Shown here: positions 50,893 through 60,176 of the stretch, piece by piece
Layout of the letters: each line of letters opens with the position of its first letter
Numbering within the stretch: position 1 is the stretch's first letter
Assembly: GCF_000701345.1 (NCBI RefSeq)
Contig: NZ_JNIJ01000014.1
Location: forward strand, 62,001 to 126,000
Direction of reading: 5' to 3'
DNA: 64,000 bases
From: Bradyrhizobium sp. URHD0069
GTDB lineage: Bacteria; Pseudomonadota; Alphaproteobacteria; Rhizobiales; Xanthobacteraceae
The notes under the pieces: generated by a model
The model's database searches: none
What the model was told of the DNA's origin: nothing
Seen by the model: only the letters and a program-made list of their open reading frames with translations
Made by a program: the position numbers and the translations under genes

Positions 50893-52740
50893 ATGCCCCG
50901 CATCTCTCTCAAAATCGTCGGCGCTTCCGGACAGGGAATAAATTCCATTGGCGCGATTATCGCCAAGGGTCTCAAGAGATCCGGATATTGCGTGTTCGGC
51001 TACCGCGAGTATCCCTCCCTCATAAAAGGCGGACACGCGAGCTATCAACTGGACGTCTCGAATGAACGCATTTGCAGCACCGAAACGAAGGTGAACGTGC
51101 TTGTCGCGCTCAACCATCACGGTCTCGAGCTGAACATGGATGAACTGAAACAGGGAGGGATCGTGCTGCACGTGACGCCCGAGTGGCAGTTTCCGGAGCA
51201 TCATCGGAAAGTGATCGCGGAGCGAAGCCTTCGCGTCATCTATTTCCCGGTTGATGACATGCTCAATCGCCTCGGCGCGAGGGCAATTCTTTCGAACGTG
51301 CTGCTGACCGCCTTTGTCTGGTCCATGCTGGACCAGGATATCGATGCTCTCAAGTCCCTCGTCGGAGAGACGTTTGCGAAAAAGAAAGCTCTGCTCGAAC
51401 TCAACATGCGATGTATCGATGAAGGATACTCCTTTGTCGATCCAGAGCAAGGGGCGATCTCCGTCGCGTTGCCGTCACCTGACAAGGGTTTCGCCAGCCA
51501 CCTTTTAATTACCGGTAGTCAAGCGATGGGACTCGGCGCGGTTCATGCGGGGGTGCGGCTCTATGCCGGATACCCGATGACGCCCTCCAGCCCGCTGTTG
51601 TCATTCATTGCCGAGCTCGAAAACAAGACTCACATGGTGGTCAAGCAGGCGGAAGACGAAATCACCGCCGCGCAGATCGTCAGCGGGGCAATGTACATGG
51701 GAACCCGCGCGCTCACCGCCACCTCCGGTGTCGGATTTGATCTTATGAGCGAGACACTGTCGCTGAATGCCATGATCGAGAACCCGACGGTGTTTGTGCT
51801 GGCGCAACGCCCCGGCCCGGCGACGGGCCTGCCGACCTGGACGGCTCAAGGCGGTCTCTTACAGGCCGCGAGTTGCTCTGCCGGCGAATTCACGCGCTGC
51901 GTCATCGCGGTCAGCAACAGTCAGGATGCCTTCGATTTGATGCCGGTCGCGTTCAATCTGGCGGAGCAGTATCAAATCAGTGTCATTGTCCTCACCGACA
52001 AGCAGATCGCCGAGGCGCTCTACACGCAGCACCCTTACGATCTGGAAAAGGCCGACATTGATCGTGGCAGGCTCGTCGTCGATCCCGAGAAGCTGAAACT
52101 CCTGAAATCCTCTGATCGATTTAACCCGCACGCCGTGGGCGGCGTTTCGTTGCGATGGCTTCCCGGCAGCGAGGCGGTGACCTATTGCGCCCAGGCCGAT
52201 GAACATGATGCCATGGGCGCCGTGGATGAGGCCTGCCTCAATACCAAGGTGCAGATGGAAAAGCGATTGCGGAAGCTCCAAGGATTAAAAGCGGAGCTTC
52301 CCGCACCTCGTTTACATATTGGCGGTCGCAATACAAAGACGACCGATTGGATCGATACAGGTGACGAAATCGAGTTGCTCGCGATCGGCTGGGGAAGCAC
52401 CGGTGAGATCTTTCAAGACGTCATGTGCAGCGATGAACTGCGAGGGCGGAAGATCGCGTATTTGCACTACACGTATCTCTGGCCGCTCCGCACCCAGGAG
52501 CTTCAGAGATTAGCAAAGCGGTCGAAACGCATTGTCCTGGTGGAGCAGAACTATCAGGGGCAGTTGGGTATGCTCATCAGGATGGAGTGCGGTTTGGATA
52601 TCTCGGATAAAATTCTCAAGTACGACGGTCGACCGTTTTTCTACGATGAGCTTCTTTCGTCGGTGATGGAGAGATGTGCGAGCACCTCGGAAAACGAAGA
52701 GAATTTATCCGGTTTCGACTATGCAGGTACCTTGTCATGA
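50893..52740 (+). CDS. korA: 2-oxoacid:acceptor oxidoreductase, fused gamma-alpha subunit (KorA-like)
   Basis: Subunit of 615 residues of a CoA-dependent 2-oxoacid (probably 2-oxoglutarate) oxidoreductase. The gamma domain comes first (about 1-185, 'IVGASGQGINSIGAIIAKGLKRSG'). The alpha (pyrimidine-binding) domain begins near 200 with 'LLITGSQAMGLGAVHAGVRLYAGYPMTPSSPLL' and contains 'VKQAEDEITAAQIVSGAMYMGTRALTATSGVG'. The enzyme yields low-potential electrons, here likely to flavodoxin. It overlaps the beta gene (ATGA). Base composition looks somewhat lower in GC than its neighbours. Confidence 0.92.
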   Translation: MPRISLKIVGASGQGINSIGAIIAKGLKRSGYCVFGYREYPSLIKGGHASYQLDVSNERICSTETKVNVLVALNHHGLELNMDELKQGGIVLHVTPEWQFPEHHRKVIAERSLRVIYFPVDDMLNRLGARAILSNVLLTAFVWSMLDQDIDALKSLVGETFAKKKALLELNMRCIDEGYSFVDPEQGAISVALPSPDKGFASHLLITGSQAMGLGAVHAGVRLYAGYPMTPSSPLLSFIAELENKTHMVVKQAEDEITAAQIVSGAMYMGTRALTATSGVGFDLMSETLSLNAMIENPTVFVLAQRPGPATGLPTWTAQGGLLQAASCSAGEFTRCVIAVSNSQDAFDLMPVAFNLAEQYQISVIVLTDKQIAEALYTQHPYDLEKADIDRGRLVVDPEKLKLLKSSDRFNPHAVGGVSLRWLPGSEAVTYCAQADEHDAMGAVDEACLNTKVQMEKRLRKLQGLKAELPAPRLHIGGRNTKTTDWIDTGDEIELLAIGWGSTGEIFQDVMCSDELRGRKIAYLHYTYLWPLRTQELQRLAKRSKRIVLVEQNYQGQLGMLIRMECGLDISDKILKYDGRPFFYDELLSSVMERCASTSENEENLSGFDYAGTLS

Positions 52741-53174
52741 ATATCGCTCCGCAGACCCGCCGGCCCGCTCTTTCCGACTACTATTCGGAAACCAAATGCA
52801 TTTGGTGTGACGGCTGCGGCAACTATGGCATTTGGACGGCCGTGAAGTATGCGCTGGTGGAGCTGAATTTGCATCCATGGCAGGTTTGCCTTTGCTATGA
52901 CGTCGGTTGTCACGGCAACGGCTCGGACAAAATTGAGGGCTACCGCTTCCACGGGCTCCATGGTCGCGTCATCCCGTTTGCAGCAGGCGCGAAGCTTGCA
53001 AATATGAAGGTTCCGGTCATCGCCTTCGGCGGGGATGGCGCGACTTTCTCGGAAGGTATCGGGCATTTGGTCCATGGCGTGAGGAGCAATTATCCCATCA
53101 CGTTCGTCCTGCACAACAATACAAACTACGGGCTAACGACTGGGCAGGCGAGTTCGCTCACGCCACAGGGTTAG
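52737..53174 (+). CDS. korB: 2-oxoacid:acceptor oxidoreductase beta subunit, N-terminal part (ends at in-frame amber)
   Basis: First 145 residues of the thiamine-diphosphate-binding beta subunit. The ATG at 52737 overlaps the alpha stop. 'KCIWCDGCGNYGIWTAVKYALVEL' has the CxxC of the family, 'DVGCHGNGSDKIEGYRFHGLHGR' follows, and the cofactor motif is 'GDGATFSEGIGH' through 'NNTNYGLTTGQ'. Translation then meets TAG at 53172-53174 in the middle of the conserved region. The remaining half continues in the same frame at 53178. It is either a fresh pseudogene, a suppressed stop, or a sequence error. Confidence 0.85.
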   Translation: MNIAPQTRRPALSDYYSETKCIWCDGCGNYGIWTAVKYALVELNLHPWQVCLCYDVGCHGNGSDKIEGYRFHGLHGRVIPFAAGAKLANMKVPVIAFGGDGATFSEGIGHLVHGVRSNYPITFVLHNNTNYGLTTGQASSLTPQG

Positions 53175-53177
53175 CCG

Positions 53178-53624
53178 ATGAACACAAGCCCCAACGGCAT
53201 CCCCGAGCATACGTTGGCGAGCATGGACCTGATCTTCTCGCTCAACCCCACTTTCGTTGCCCGCGGCTTTAGCGGCGACATTAAACTGATGACTCGCATT
53301 CTCAAAGCCGCCGTTCAGCACGGCGGCTTTGCCTTCGTCGAGATGCTCCAGGCCTGTCCGACATACAATCACTTCGCGACGCACGAATATCTGTTGGATA
53401 GGTACTTCGATGCAAATGCCAATGGTCACGACCCAGGCAATCTGCAGCAGGCGAAGGCGCTCGCTACGCAGGTTCAGGATCGCATCGCCTGCGGCATTCT
53501 CTATCAACGCGAAGACATTCCACACTTCTATGACCGGCTAATTCCGCGGCAAGAACTCAAGACGACCTGCGTCGAGGAGGTGCGGAGGTATGATGTGAGC
53601 GAGTATTGGAAGGAACTGGTGTAA
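53178..53624 (+). CDS. korB: 2-oxoacid:acceptor oxidoreductase beta subunit, C-terminal part (after in-frame amber)
   Basis: The 148 residues following the amber stop, in the same frame and separated from it by a single codon. 'TSPNGIPEHTLASMDLIFSLNPTFVARGFSGD' and 'AVQHGGFAFVEMLQACPTYN' are normal beta-subunit sequence, with no further damage, and the total length (about 295 codons) is normal. The ATG three bases after the TAG could allow re-initiation and give a split subunit. I see no Shine-Dalgarno at a good distance, so this is uncertain. Confidence 0.75.
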   Translation: MNTSPNGIPEHTLASMDLIFSLNPTFVARGFSGDIKLMTRILKAAVQHGGFAFVEMLQACPTYNHFATHEYLLDRYFDANANGHDPGNLQQAKALATQVQDRIACGILYQREDIPHFYDRLIPRQELKTTCVEEVRRYDVSEYWKELV

Positions 53625-53934
53625 GGAAATGTCCCCGCTGGTGCGGAGTCGCTGCTGGTGCCGATGATAGTCAGGACGTGGTGATAAGCATTTTTATGCT
53701 CCACGAATTCGGTTGTTGCCGAACAGAGATTGGACGCCGGTCGCGATCGCTGCCGCCACGCAATTCAACTTCCGCCAAACGCCGCGGCGGCTCACCGTGT
53801 TCTGGAGCCACACCGGCCGTCTCTATCCCGGTTGGTCACCCGCTGAGGCTGATTGCCGCCTTGCCCGCCTGGAAGCTCACGAATGAAGCGAACCGCATTC
53901 GCTTCGAACGGAAACATCATAAAGGAAAATGACC
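53625..53934. other. Intergenic region with possible gene tail
   Basis: About 310 bases. From about 53668 to 53886 a rightward frame without start reads plausibly ('RDWTPVAIAAATQFNFRQT', 'FWSHTGRLYPGWSPAEADC') and ends in a stop. I do not recognise a family; it may be the tail of a lost gene. Confidence 0.3.
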
Positions 53935-54510
53935 ATGGATAAGCCGATTAATGTGTGCGTGTTGGTTGGAAGCCTGCGGAAGGCGTCGTTCAACGGGATG
54001 CTGGCGAATGCGCTGATCTGGCTCGCGCCGTCCTCGCTGAAATTCGACGTCGTCGAGGTCGGACAACTGCCCTTTTACAATGAGGATCTTGAGACCGCAG
54101 CTCCGCCCGCGCCATGGACCGCGTTCCGCCAGCGCGTCAAGGCCGCTGACGCAGTGCTGTTCGTCACGCCAGAATATAACCGGTCGGTGCCGGCCGTTCT
54201 CAAGAATGCACTGGATGTCGGTTCCAGGCCGTATGGAAGCAGCGTCTGGGACCGCAAGCCTGGTGCGGTTGTCAGCGGCTCGCCGGGCGCGATCGGAGCC
54301 TTCGGCGCCAATCATCATCTGAGGCAGTCGCTTGTGTTTCTGAACGTGCCGACCATGCAGCAGCCCGAAGCCTATCTCGGTCATGCCGACAAGCTCTTCG
54401 ATGAACATGGCAAGCTCGTCAGCGACGGCACCCGCAAATTCCTGCAGGAGTTCATGCAGGCGTTCGCGAATTGGGTCGAGACGAGTCGAGCTCAGGGCCA
54501 GGGCATCTGA
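53935..54510 (+). CDS. NAD(P)H-dependent FMN reductase
   Basis: Flavodoxin-fold quinone/azo/chromate-type reductase of 191 residues. AAAGGA is eight bases before the ATG at 53935; an ATG at 53929 is too close. 'LVGSLRKASFNGMLANAL' near 8-25 is the phosphate loop, 'VLFVTPEYNRSVPAVLKNALD' near 74-94 the 'PEYN' motif, and 'PGAVVSGSPGAIGAFGANHHLRQSL' follows. It may recycle FMN or protect from quinones formed in ring catabolism. Single gene at the right edge of island 3. Confidence 0.92.
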   Translation: MDKPINVCVLVGSLRKASFNGMLANALIWLAPSSLKFDVVEVGQLPFYNEDLETAAPPAPWTAFRQRVKAADAVLFVTPEYNRSVPAVLKNALDVGSRPYGSSVWDRKPGAVVSGSPGAIGAFGANHHLRQSLVFLNVPTMQQPEAYLGHADKLFDEHGKLVSDGTRKFLQEFMQAFANWVETSRAQGQGI

Positions 54511-54594
54511 CGGCTTGCGGCAAGCGCGAGCGAGCGCGGCATCCGGGTAAGCAGATTGCGATTGCTGATGCACAAGAGACGACGCGGGTGAAGC

Positions 54595-55044
54595 TCAAAA
54601 TTGTTTTGACCGGAGCTCCTCGAATTCGTCGTGGCACGCGTCGCTGAAGCCTTGCAACAGGTCGATCGTGCCGTCGACGGCCATTTCGCGCAGTTCGACG
54701 AAGCTCTTGTCCGGCTCCAAATAGGTGTCCAGGATTTTTCGGGCAACGTCTTCGCCGCGATGGACCACCGGCCTTGATGACAGTGTCCGCATCCTGCTCA
54801 GCTTCGCGTAAAGACCGACCAGGCCGGGAATGTCGGGTTCGTTGTGCTGGAGCGCATCAATGTAACACCTGGAGGCTTCCTCGATGAAATCCCTGTAAAG
54901 GATCTGCCGGCGGCTCTTCTCGTTAAGAAGCCACTGGGCGCGGAGCTGACTTCGGTGGTTCAGCCAATTCGCAATTCCGCTCGTCAAGCCGCCGACAGCT
55001 GCTCCGGTGAGGGCGGCAAGCGCGGAGATGATGGAGGCGTCCAC
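54595..55044 (-). CDS. Small protein with N-terminal membrane helix, unknown function
   Basis: Protein of 149 residues. The GTG at 55044 is preferred because the natural sequence starts 'VDASIISALAALTGAAVGGLTSGIANWLNHRSQ', a Gly/Ala-rich membrane helix followed by a charged helix; longer forms would overlap the NDH-2 gene. The rest is helical and acidic ('RDFIEEASRCYIDALQH', 'ILDTYLEPDKSFVELREM'). Homologues in Bradyrhizobiaceae are familiar but unassigned. It lies 53 bases downstream of the NDH-2 gene on the same strand. Confidence 0.7.
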   Translation of the reverse strand: MDASIISALAALTGAAVGGLTSGIANWLNHRSQLRAQWLLNEKSRRQILYRDFIEEASRCYIDALQHNEPDIPGLVGLYAKLSRMRTLSSRPVVHRGEDVARKILDTYLEPDKSFVELREMAVDGTIDLLQGFSDACHDEFEELRSKQF

Positions 55045-55097
55045 AGGTGGAGTTCCCAACAGCTGCCGGAAGTGATGACTACCGGGCCTCACGACCA

Positions 55098-56429
55098 CTA
55101 TGACGCAGGCGGTCGCGGCCCTTCGGAAATCAACCGTGAGCTCCGTTGCCCCGACAGATAAGACCAGAACCATTGCGTTTGAACGCGGAACCGGTTCTGA
55201 AGCTGCGGCAGCTCGAGCACGTGCAGCACCGCCCACACCAGCCAGGTCACAAAGCCGCTGCTGCGCAAATGACCCGCCTCAAGGATGGCGAAGTTCTTGC
55301 CGACCACCGCCATACTGCCCTTGTTGCGGTACCGAAACGGTCGACCATCCTTGCGTCCTCTGACTCGGTTGGCGATGACATGCCCGACAAATCTTCCCTG
55401 TTGAATGGCCGCCTGCGCCACTCCGGGCACGGGGTGACCATCCTGGATCATCGTGGCTGCGTCGCCCGTCACAAACACGTCGGGCGCCTCGGGGATGTCC
55501 ATGAAAGCGCCAACGGATGCGCGCCCGGCGCGGTCCGTCGTCGTCCCGAGCATTTTCACAACCGGCGAGGCGCTAACGCCTGCTGTCCACAGCACGGTAG
55601 CGCTGGGAATCCGGACGTCAGCCGCGATGACACCCTGGTCGTCAACCTTCTCGACTTTTACGCCCGTCGAAACTTCAACGCCGAGCTTGGTTAGTCGCTT
55701 GGCTGCCTTTCGTGACAGAGACTCTGCAAAGGTCGGAAGAATACGAGCGCCGCCGTCCAGTAACACAATTCGGCTCTTGGCAGGGTCGATCTTGCGGAAA
55801 TTCTTGCGCAGGGTCACCGAGACCAGTTGGGCGATCGAAGCGGCAAGCTCGACGCCGGTCGCGCCAGCTCCCACCAACACGAAGGTCATTTGGCGGGCGC
55901 GTTCTTTCGGGTCATCGGTCGACTCCGCCAATTCAAACGCACTCAGGATCTTGGTTCGGATCGTTTCAGCGTCGCTGAGGCTCTTGAGGCCTGGCGCAAA
56001 GCGCGCGAACTCGTCATGACCGAAATAGCTCGGACGCATTCCAGTGGCGATCACCAGGAAGTCGTACTCGAGTTTTCGACTGCCAATCCCCGGGCAAACA
56101 GCCTCGACGGTGCGAGCTCCGAGATTGATGCCCTTAACCTCCGCCAGCAATACGCTGAGGTTCTTCTGTTTCGCCTCAAGCTGACGGATCGGCGCTGCTA
56201 TCTCGGAGGGTGACAAAACAGCGGTGGCGACCTGATACAGGAGCGGCTGAAAGATATGGTGATTACGCCGGTCGATTAGCGTGATTTCGACATCGGTCCG
56301 TTTTAGTGCCCGCGCTGCCGCAATACCGGCAAAGCCACCACCGACGATCAAGACGCGTTTTTTGTCCGGGGTCGCCTTTATTACAGGTGGCTTTTCTTGC
56401 GGGAACGATTTGGTCAGAACTGTAGTCAT
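55098..56429 (-). CDS. NDH-2-type NAD(P)/FAD-dependent oxidoreductase
   Basis: Membrane-associated type II NADH:quinone oxidoreductase, 443 residues from the ATG at 56429 (an upstream start at 56471 is possible). First FAD motif 'VLIVGGGFAGIAAARALK' near 26-43, 'HHIFQPLLYQVATAVLSPSEIAAPIR' near 57-82, second dinucleotide motif 'FVLVGAGATGVELA', and 'VFVTGDAATM' near the FAD contact. The C-terminus is amphipathic. It passes electrons to quinone without pumping protons. Downstream of the efflux genes, it may regenerate quinones or NAD in stress (inference). Confidence 0.92.
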   Translation of the reverse strand: MTTVLTKSFPQEKPPVIKATPDKKRVLIVGGGFAGIAAARALKRTDVEITLIDRRNHHIFQPLLYQVATAVLSPSEIAAPIRQLEAKQKNLSVLLAEVKGINLGARTVEAVCPGIGSRKLEYDFLVIATGMRPSYFGHDEFARFAPGLKSLSDAETIRTKILSAFELAESTDDPKERARQMTFVLVGAGATGVELAASIAQLVSVTLRKNFRKIDPAKSRIVLLDGGARILPTFAESLSRKAAKRLTKLGVEVSTGVKVEKVDDQGVIAADVRIPSATVLWTAGVSASPVVKMLGTTTDRAGRASVGAFMDIPEAPDVFVTGDAATMIQDGHPVPGVAQAAIQQGRFVGHVIANRVRGRKDGRPFRYRNKGSMAVVGKNFAILEAGHLRSSGFVTWLVWAVLHVLELPQLQNRFRVQTQWFWSYLSGQRSSRLISEGPRPPAS

Positions 56430-56492
56430 GGATGCACCGACGGTCTCCAGGGCCAGTCGCCCGATTAGCACCGGATACAGCGGAGCTTCGGG

Positions 56493-57662
56493 CTAATCTT
56501 GGACGACGCTGCGGTGCATTGAACGATCGTGCCTCTTACTGTGAATCTCAACTGTGGCGGTCATGCCGGCCGACAGGACGACATTGGGGGGCACCTCATC
56601 GATATGGATGCGAACCGGGATGCGTTGGGCCAGGCGTACCCAGGTGAAGATGGGATTGACGCTAGCAACCCCTTGACTGTTGGGCTGCGCGTTCGCAACG
56701 TTGATTGCGCGGGCGATGCTGTCGACGTGACCGCGCACTATCTGATCGCGGCCCATCAGCTTGATTTGAGCGGGATCTCCCACCCGGATAGGAGCAAGGT
56801 TCGTCTCCTCGAAGTATCCGTCGACCCAGAACGAATCGGCATCGACAAGGGAAATCGTGTTCGCGCCAACATTGACGTAGTCGCCAAGCTGCGCCAGCAG
56901 GTTCGTCACATAACCGTCGACCGGTGAAAGAATTCGCGTGCGCTCGAGGTTCACCTGCGCTTGGTTTAGTTGGGCTTTGGCTTGCGCGATAGCCGCCTCG
57001 GCACTCACGCGCTGCGCTTTCAGCGTCTCGACTTGCCGCAGCGTCTGATTGAGGTTTTCCTGTGCAGATTGCACCGTCGCTTCCTGCTGATGCAGCTGGG
57101 ATGTAAACTGCTGGGCATTCTGAACGGTGCCCCAGCCGTCCTTCGCCAGTTTTTGGTAGCGTTCGGCCTGTTGCTGTGCAAATACGAGCGCGGCGCGCCC
57201 CAGCCGTAGTTGTGCCTGGCTGGCATTGATCTGTGCCTGCTGAACGTCCATTTGAGCGTCGATGTTCTGCACGTTCGCCTGCGCCTGCTGCACCGTTGCC
57301 TCGGCTTGACTGACCGCGATCCTGAAGTTGGTCGGATCGATCACCAGCAGTAGATCGCCTTTGCGAACGTATTTGTTGTCGATTACATGTAGCTCGACGA
57401 TGCGTCCAGCGACCTCCGGCGCCATCGTGACGACATAGGCGCGCACGGTGGCGTCGCGCGTCCACGGTGCCTCCATATAAACGCTCCACGTCCCCCAACC
57501 GAGCAGCCCGGCAAGTGCGACGGCCGCCAGCGTGATCAAAAATGGACGTATCTCCACACGACGCCTGGTGATGGCGCGGGATTCCGGCGAGCGCGAAGGA
57601 GCGGCTTTGTCGAGATCATCCACCGCCTTGTCGCGTTTCGATGTAACTCCGGTAATGGTCAT
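56493..57662 (-). CDS. HlyD/EmrA-type periplasmic adaptor (AaeA-like)
   Basis: Membrane-fusion protein of 389 residues. One N-terminal membrane helix (about 38-58, 'LITLAAVALAGLLGWGTW') is followed by a biotinyl-lipoyl-like strand ('DATVRAYVVTMAPEVAGRIVELHVIDNKYVRKGDLLLVID'). A long coiled-coil hairpin of Gln/Ala-rich repeats (about 105-215) and a beta-barrel end follow. The ATG at 57662 is preferred over the TTG at 57680, which overlaps the DUF1656 gene. It bridges the FUSC pump to the outer membrane; aromatic acids are typical cargo. Confidence 0.92.
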   Translation of the reverse strand: MTITGVTSKRDKAVDDLDKAAPSRSPESRAITRRRVEIRPFLITLAAVALAGLLGWGTWSVYMEAPWTRDATVRAYVVTMAPEVAGRIVELHVIDNKYVRKGDLLLVIDPTNFRIAVSQAEATVQQAQANVQNIDAQMDVQQAQINASQAQLRLGRAALVFAQQQAERYQKLAKDGWGTVQNAQQFTSQLHQQEATVQSAQENLNQTLRQVETLKAQRVSAEAAIAQAKAQLNQAQVNLERTRILSPVDGYVTNLLAQLGDYVNVGANTISLVDADSFWVDGYFEETNLAPIRVGDPAQIKLMGRDQIVRGHVDSIARAINVANAQPNSQGVASVNPIFTWVRLAQRIPVRIHIDEVPPNVVLSAGMTATVEIHSKRHDRSMHRSVVQD

Positions 57663-57669
57663 GACGAGC

Positions 57670-57873
57670 TCACTCGGCAATGGTCAGGATGAGGGACGAA
57701 AGAACGATGATGTACACTGCAAACACGAACAAAGCGGGATGCCAGACGTACCGCAGCAAGCCCCAGCGGTCAGCGACCCGACGCAGTACGATGGCAATGA
57801 GCCAGGCTTCGATCATCATGATTGAGATCGGCGCAACGTAGACACCGAAGAGGTTGATATCGGTAAATCTCAT
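57670..57873 (-). CDS. DUF1656 small membrane protein (AaeX-like)
   Basis: Inner-membrane protein of 67 residues with two hydrophobic helices ('NLFGVYVAPISIMMIEAWLIAIVL' and 'HPALFVFAVYIIVLSSLIL'). It overlaps the FUSC gene by four bases (ATGA) and sits directly before the adaptor gene. FUSC-DUF1656-HlyD is a well-known gene order for aromatic-acid efflux systems. Its precise role is not established. Confidence 0.9.
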   Translation of the reverse strand: MRFTDINLFGVYVAPISIMMIEAWLIAIVLRRVADRWGLLRYVWHPALFVFAVYIIVLSSLILTIAE

Positions 57874-59957
57874 GCGGGCGCTCCTGCGTCGAAGTAATGG
57901 CCATGCTCGGCAATCGCCTCGGAGATGATCAGGACGCGGCCACGCCCTCGAAGGGCCATGGTTGCCTCAGTGCCGGTTTCACGCGTAGAGGCGAGTCGGT
58001 CGTCGAATCGACGCAGCTTCGCGATCGCTCTCGTGCTGTGTCCGAGCGCGATGTCATTGAGTGCGGCGTCGAGCTCCGCGGTCGTCCCAAGGTGCGTAGC
58101 CATTTGGCGAAGGCCGATGATCTCGGTGCCGACGGATAGCGCTGCAAGCAGTTGTGCGCGCTGCAATGGCGTTGCCTGATCCGGCAACGCTGTGAGCCGG
58201 CTGTAAAGGCGGCTCTCCCAATAGTCGGGCGCCGGAAGCACGGGAGCGATCGCAAGGCGACGCAGGTCACAGGTGGTCAAGGCGAGAAGGCGGCGCACTC
58301 GAAGGGCCGGCGACAACGGAGGCAACAGCAAAAATGCCAGCGGTGCCACGCCGCAGCCTACGACGATTGCAAGCGCGGAATTGTAATATTGTGTGGTGTC
58401 GTAGTTCATCTCGTTGGTGGGCGCGAGTAGAGGGATGAAGTTGAACGCCATGGCGGTTAGGGCGGCGGTCACTATTGGTTGCCGGCTCACGGCCACTGCA
58501 AAGCCGGCCGGCAAGAAGAAGAGACCCAAGGCGGCGCAAAATGCGGGGAACGTTTGCAGCGCTGGCAACATCGCGAATTTGATGGCTGCCGCACAAACTA
58601 CGGCGCCAGCGATGCCCAGCGCGAATGCGAGCGATCCGCCGTAGGCAAGATCGCCTTTCGGCGAAAGCAACAGAACCAAGACCGCTACGAACACGATCGC
58701 CGAGGCGCCGTTTGGCCAGGCGGTCGTGACCCAGAAAAGCTCGACAGCACCGATAGCGAGAAATGCGCGTGCCGCATTGATCAGAGCAGGCAGCCAATCG
58801 GGTTCGGTCAGCCGGACGCGAGGAGCGCGAGGAGAAGGGTGGCCGGGAGCATCGACAAGCAGCGCAATACCATCGAGCACTTTCAACAGGCCGGCTAGCA
58901 CCTTGGCCGTTTCGTCAGCGAGCAACCGCAACGATGGCGTGTCGGCGGGCAAGGCAACCAATGTCCGCACCGCCTCCTCGCAGACGCGGTGCAGGGCCAA
59001 AGGATCAGCGATCCAGAGCACCGGCGAGCCCCCCTCCGGTACCGATCGAAGCTCGGACGGGAGGCTTCGCAGGATGATGTGGGCCCCCTGCCGCCTTGCG
59101 GCCTCGGGCAAACGACTGAGATGCGTCGCAACTCCGCGCCAGCCGTCCAGCGCCCCGAACAAACCGTACATAGCTGCTTGCAGCTTTGGCGAGTGGTAGC
59201 GCATGTGGCTGGATTCCCCGAGCGCCTGATCAATGACGGGGTCAAGCGCGATGACGCGCCGGGCGAACTCGCGGCGCTCGGCTTTCGTTTCCGGCAGTTG
59301 CGCCTCTGCAAGGGCGAGCATGCGGCCAAATCGATCCATGATCTCGGCCGCAAGAGTTGCAAATGATTCTGCGAGACGGCGCTGGGCGCCGCCGAGATCG
59401 GTCCCGGCGAGGACCACGCCGGCGGACACGATCCCGATGCAGATCTCGCTCGCGCGCGTGACCGCCAGCAGGAAGACATCCGAACTCGCGCCGCCGGTCG
59501 CGCCGAGATTATCGGCGGCAATGATCGCCGCAGTATAGCCGGCTAGCGCGGCCGAGTAGGACGCGAAGTTGCGGAGTACCGTAGCGGTGAATGCACAGAT
59601 GCCGCACCAGAGGGCCAGGAGTCCGAGAAAGCCGATCCGATCCTGCGGAAAACAAGCGGTCAGGATTACGATCGCTGTGGCGCCGACCGCGGTACCGACC
59701 ATCCTGAACCAGCCCTTGCGCAGCGAAGCGCCGAGCTGAGGCAGGCACACGATCGCGGCAGAGGTGCCGGCCCAAAACGGATTGTCGAGCTCGAGCCAGA
59801 ACGCGACGAAGAGGGCGAGGCACACCGCCGCCCAGAGGCGAAGAGCGTACAGCAGTGGCGGAGCAGCCTTCGCCGCCTTCGCGAAGGCCGAGTTCCATCG
59901 GCCAATAGCACCTGCATCAGCGATTGGTCCGGCCTGGTCGAATGCATCTGCCATCAC
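57870..59957 (-). CDS. FUSC-family efflux permease (AaeB-like)
   Basis: Inner-membrane transporter of 695 residues with two clusters of five to six hydrophobic segments (about 35-185 and 395-550), each followed by a cytoplasmic helical domain, the typical FUSC/AaeB layout. The N-terminal 'FAKAAKAAPPLLYALRLWAAVCLALFVAFWLELDNPFWAGTSAAIV' is the family entrance. It would export aromatic carboxylates or related toxic compounds. First gene of the leftward efflux operon. Confidence 0.92.
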   Translation of the reverse strand: MMADAFDQAGPIADAGAIGRWNSAFAKAAKAAPPLLYALRLWAAVCLALFVAFWLELDNPFWAGTSAAIVCLPQLGASLRKGWFRMVGTAVGATAIVILTACFPQDRIGFLGLLALWCGICAFTATVLRNFASYSAALAGYTAAIIAADNLGATGGASSDVFLLAVTRASEICIGIVSAGVVLAGTDLGGAQRRLAESFATLAAEIMDRFGRMLALAEAQLPETKAERREFARRVIALDPVIDQALGESSHMRYHSPKLQAAMYGLFGALDGWRGVATHLSRLPEAARRQGAHIILRSLPSELRSVPEGGSPVLWIADPLALHRVCEEAVRTLVALPADTPSLRLLADETAKVLAGLLKVLDGIALLVDAPGHPSPRAPRVRLTEPDWLPALINAARAFLAIGAVELFWVTTAWPNGASAIVFVAVLVLLLSPKGDLAYGGSLAFALGIAGAVVCAAAIKFAMLPALQTFPAFCAALGLFFLPAGFAVAVSRQPIVTAALTAMAFNFIPLLAPTNEMNYDTTQYYNSALAIVVGCGVAPLAFLLLPPLSPALRVRRLLALTTCDLRRLAIAPVLPAPDYWESRLYSRLTALPDQATPLQRAQLLAALSVGTEIIGLRQMATHLGTTAELDAALNDIALGHSTRAIAKLRRFDDRLASTRETGTEATMALRGRGRVLIISEAIAEHGHYFDAGAPA

Positions 59958-60176
59958 CAGTTCTCGTCCATTTGCGACGGTTTACGGAGGGATTTTAGCT
60001 TGCTCGTGCCTGCCGCCCATCTGCGCGATTCTGCGCGATATCGTTCAGCGGCGGCAATTGTTCGTTTCGTGGTTCGGCCGCGGGCGAACCGCGGAGTTGC
60101 CGCCAGGGCGATCGTGTCCAAGGCTGCCTTTCGCAAATCAGCGGCTCGAAGCACGGTGTTTCGCTTTTCAGATCGG

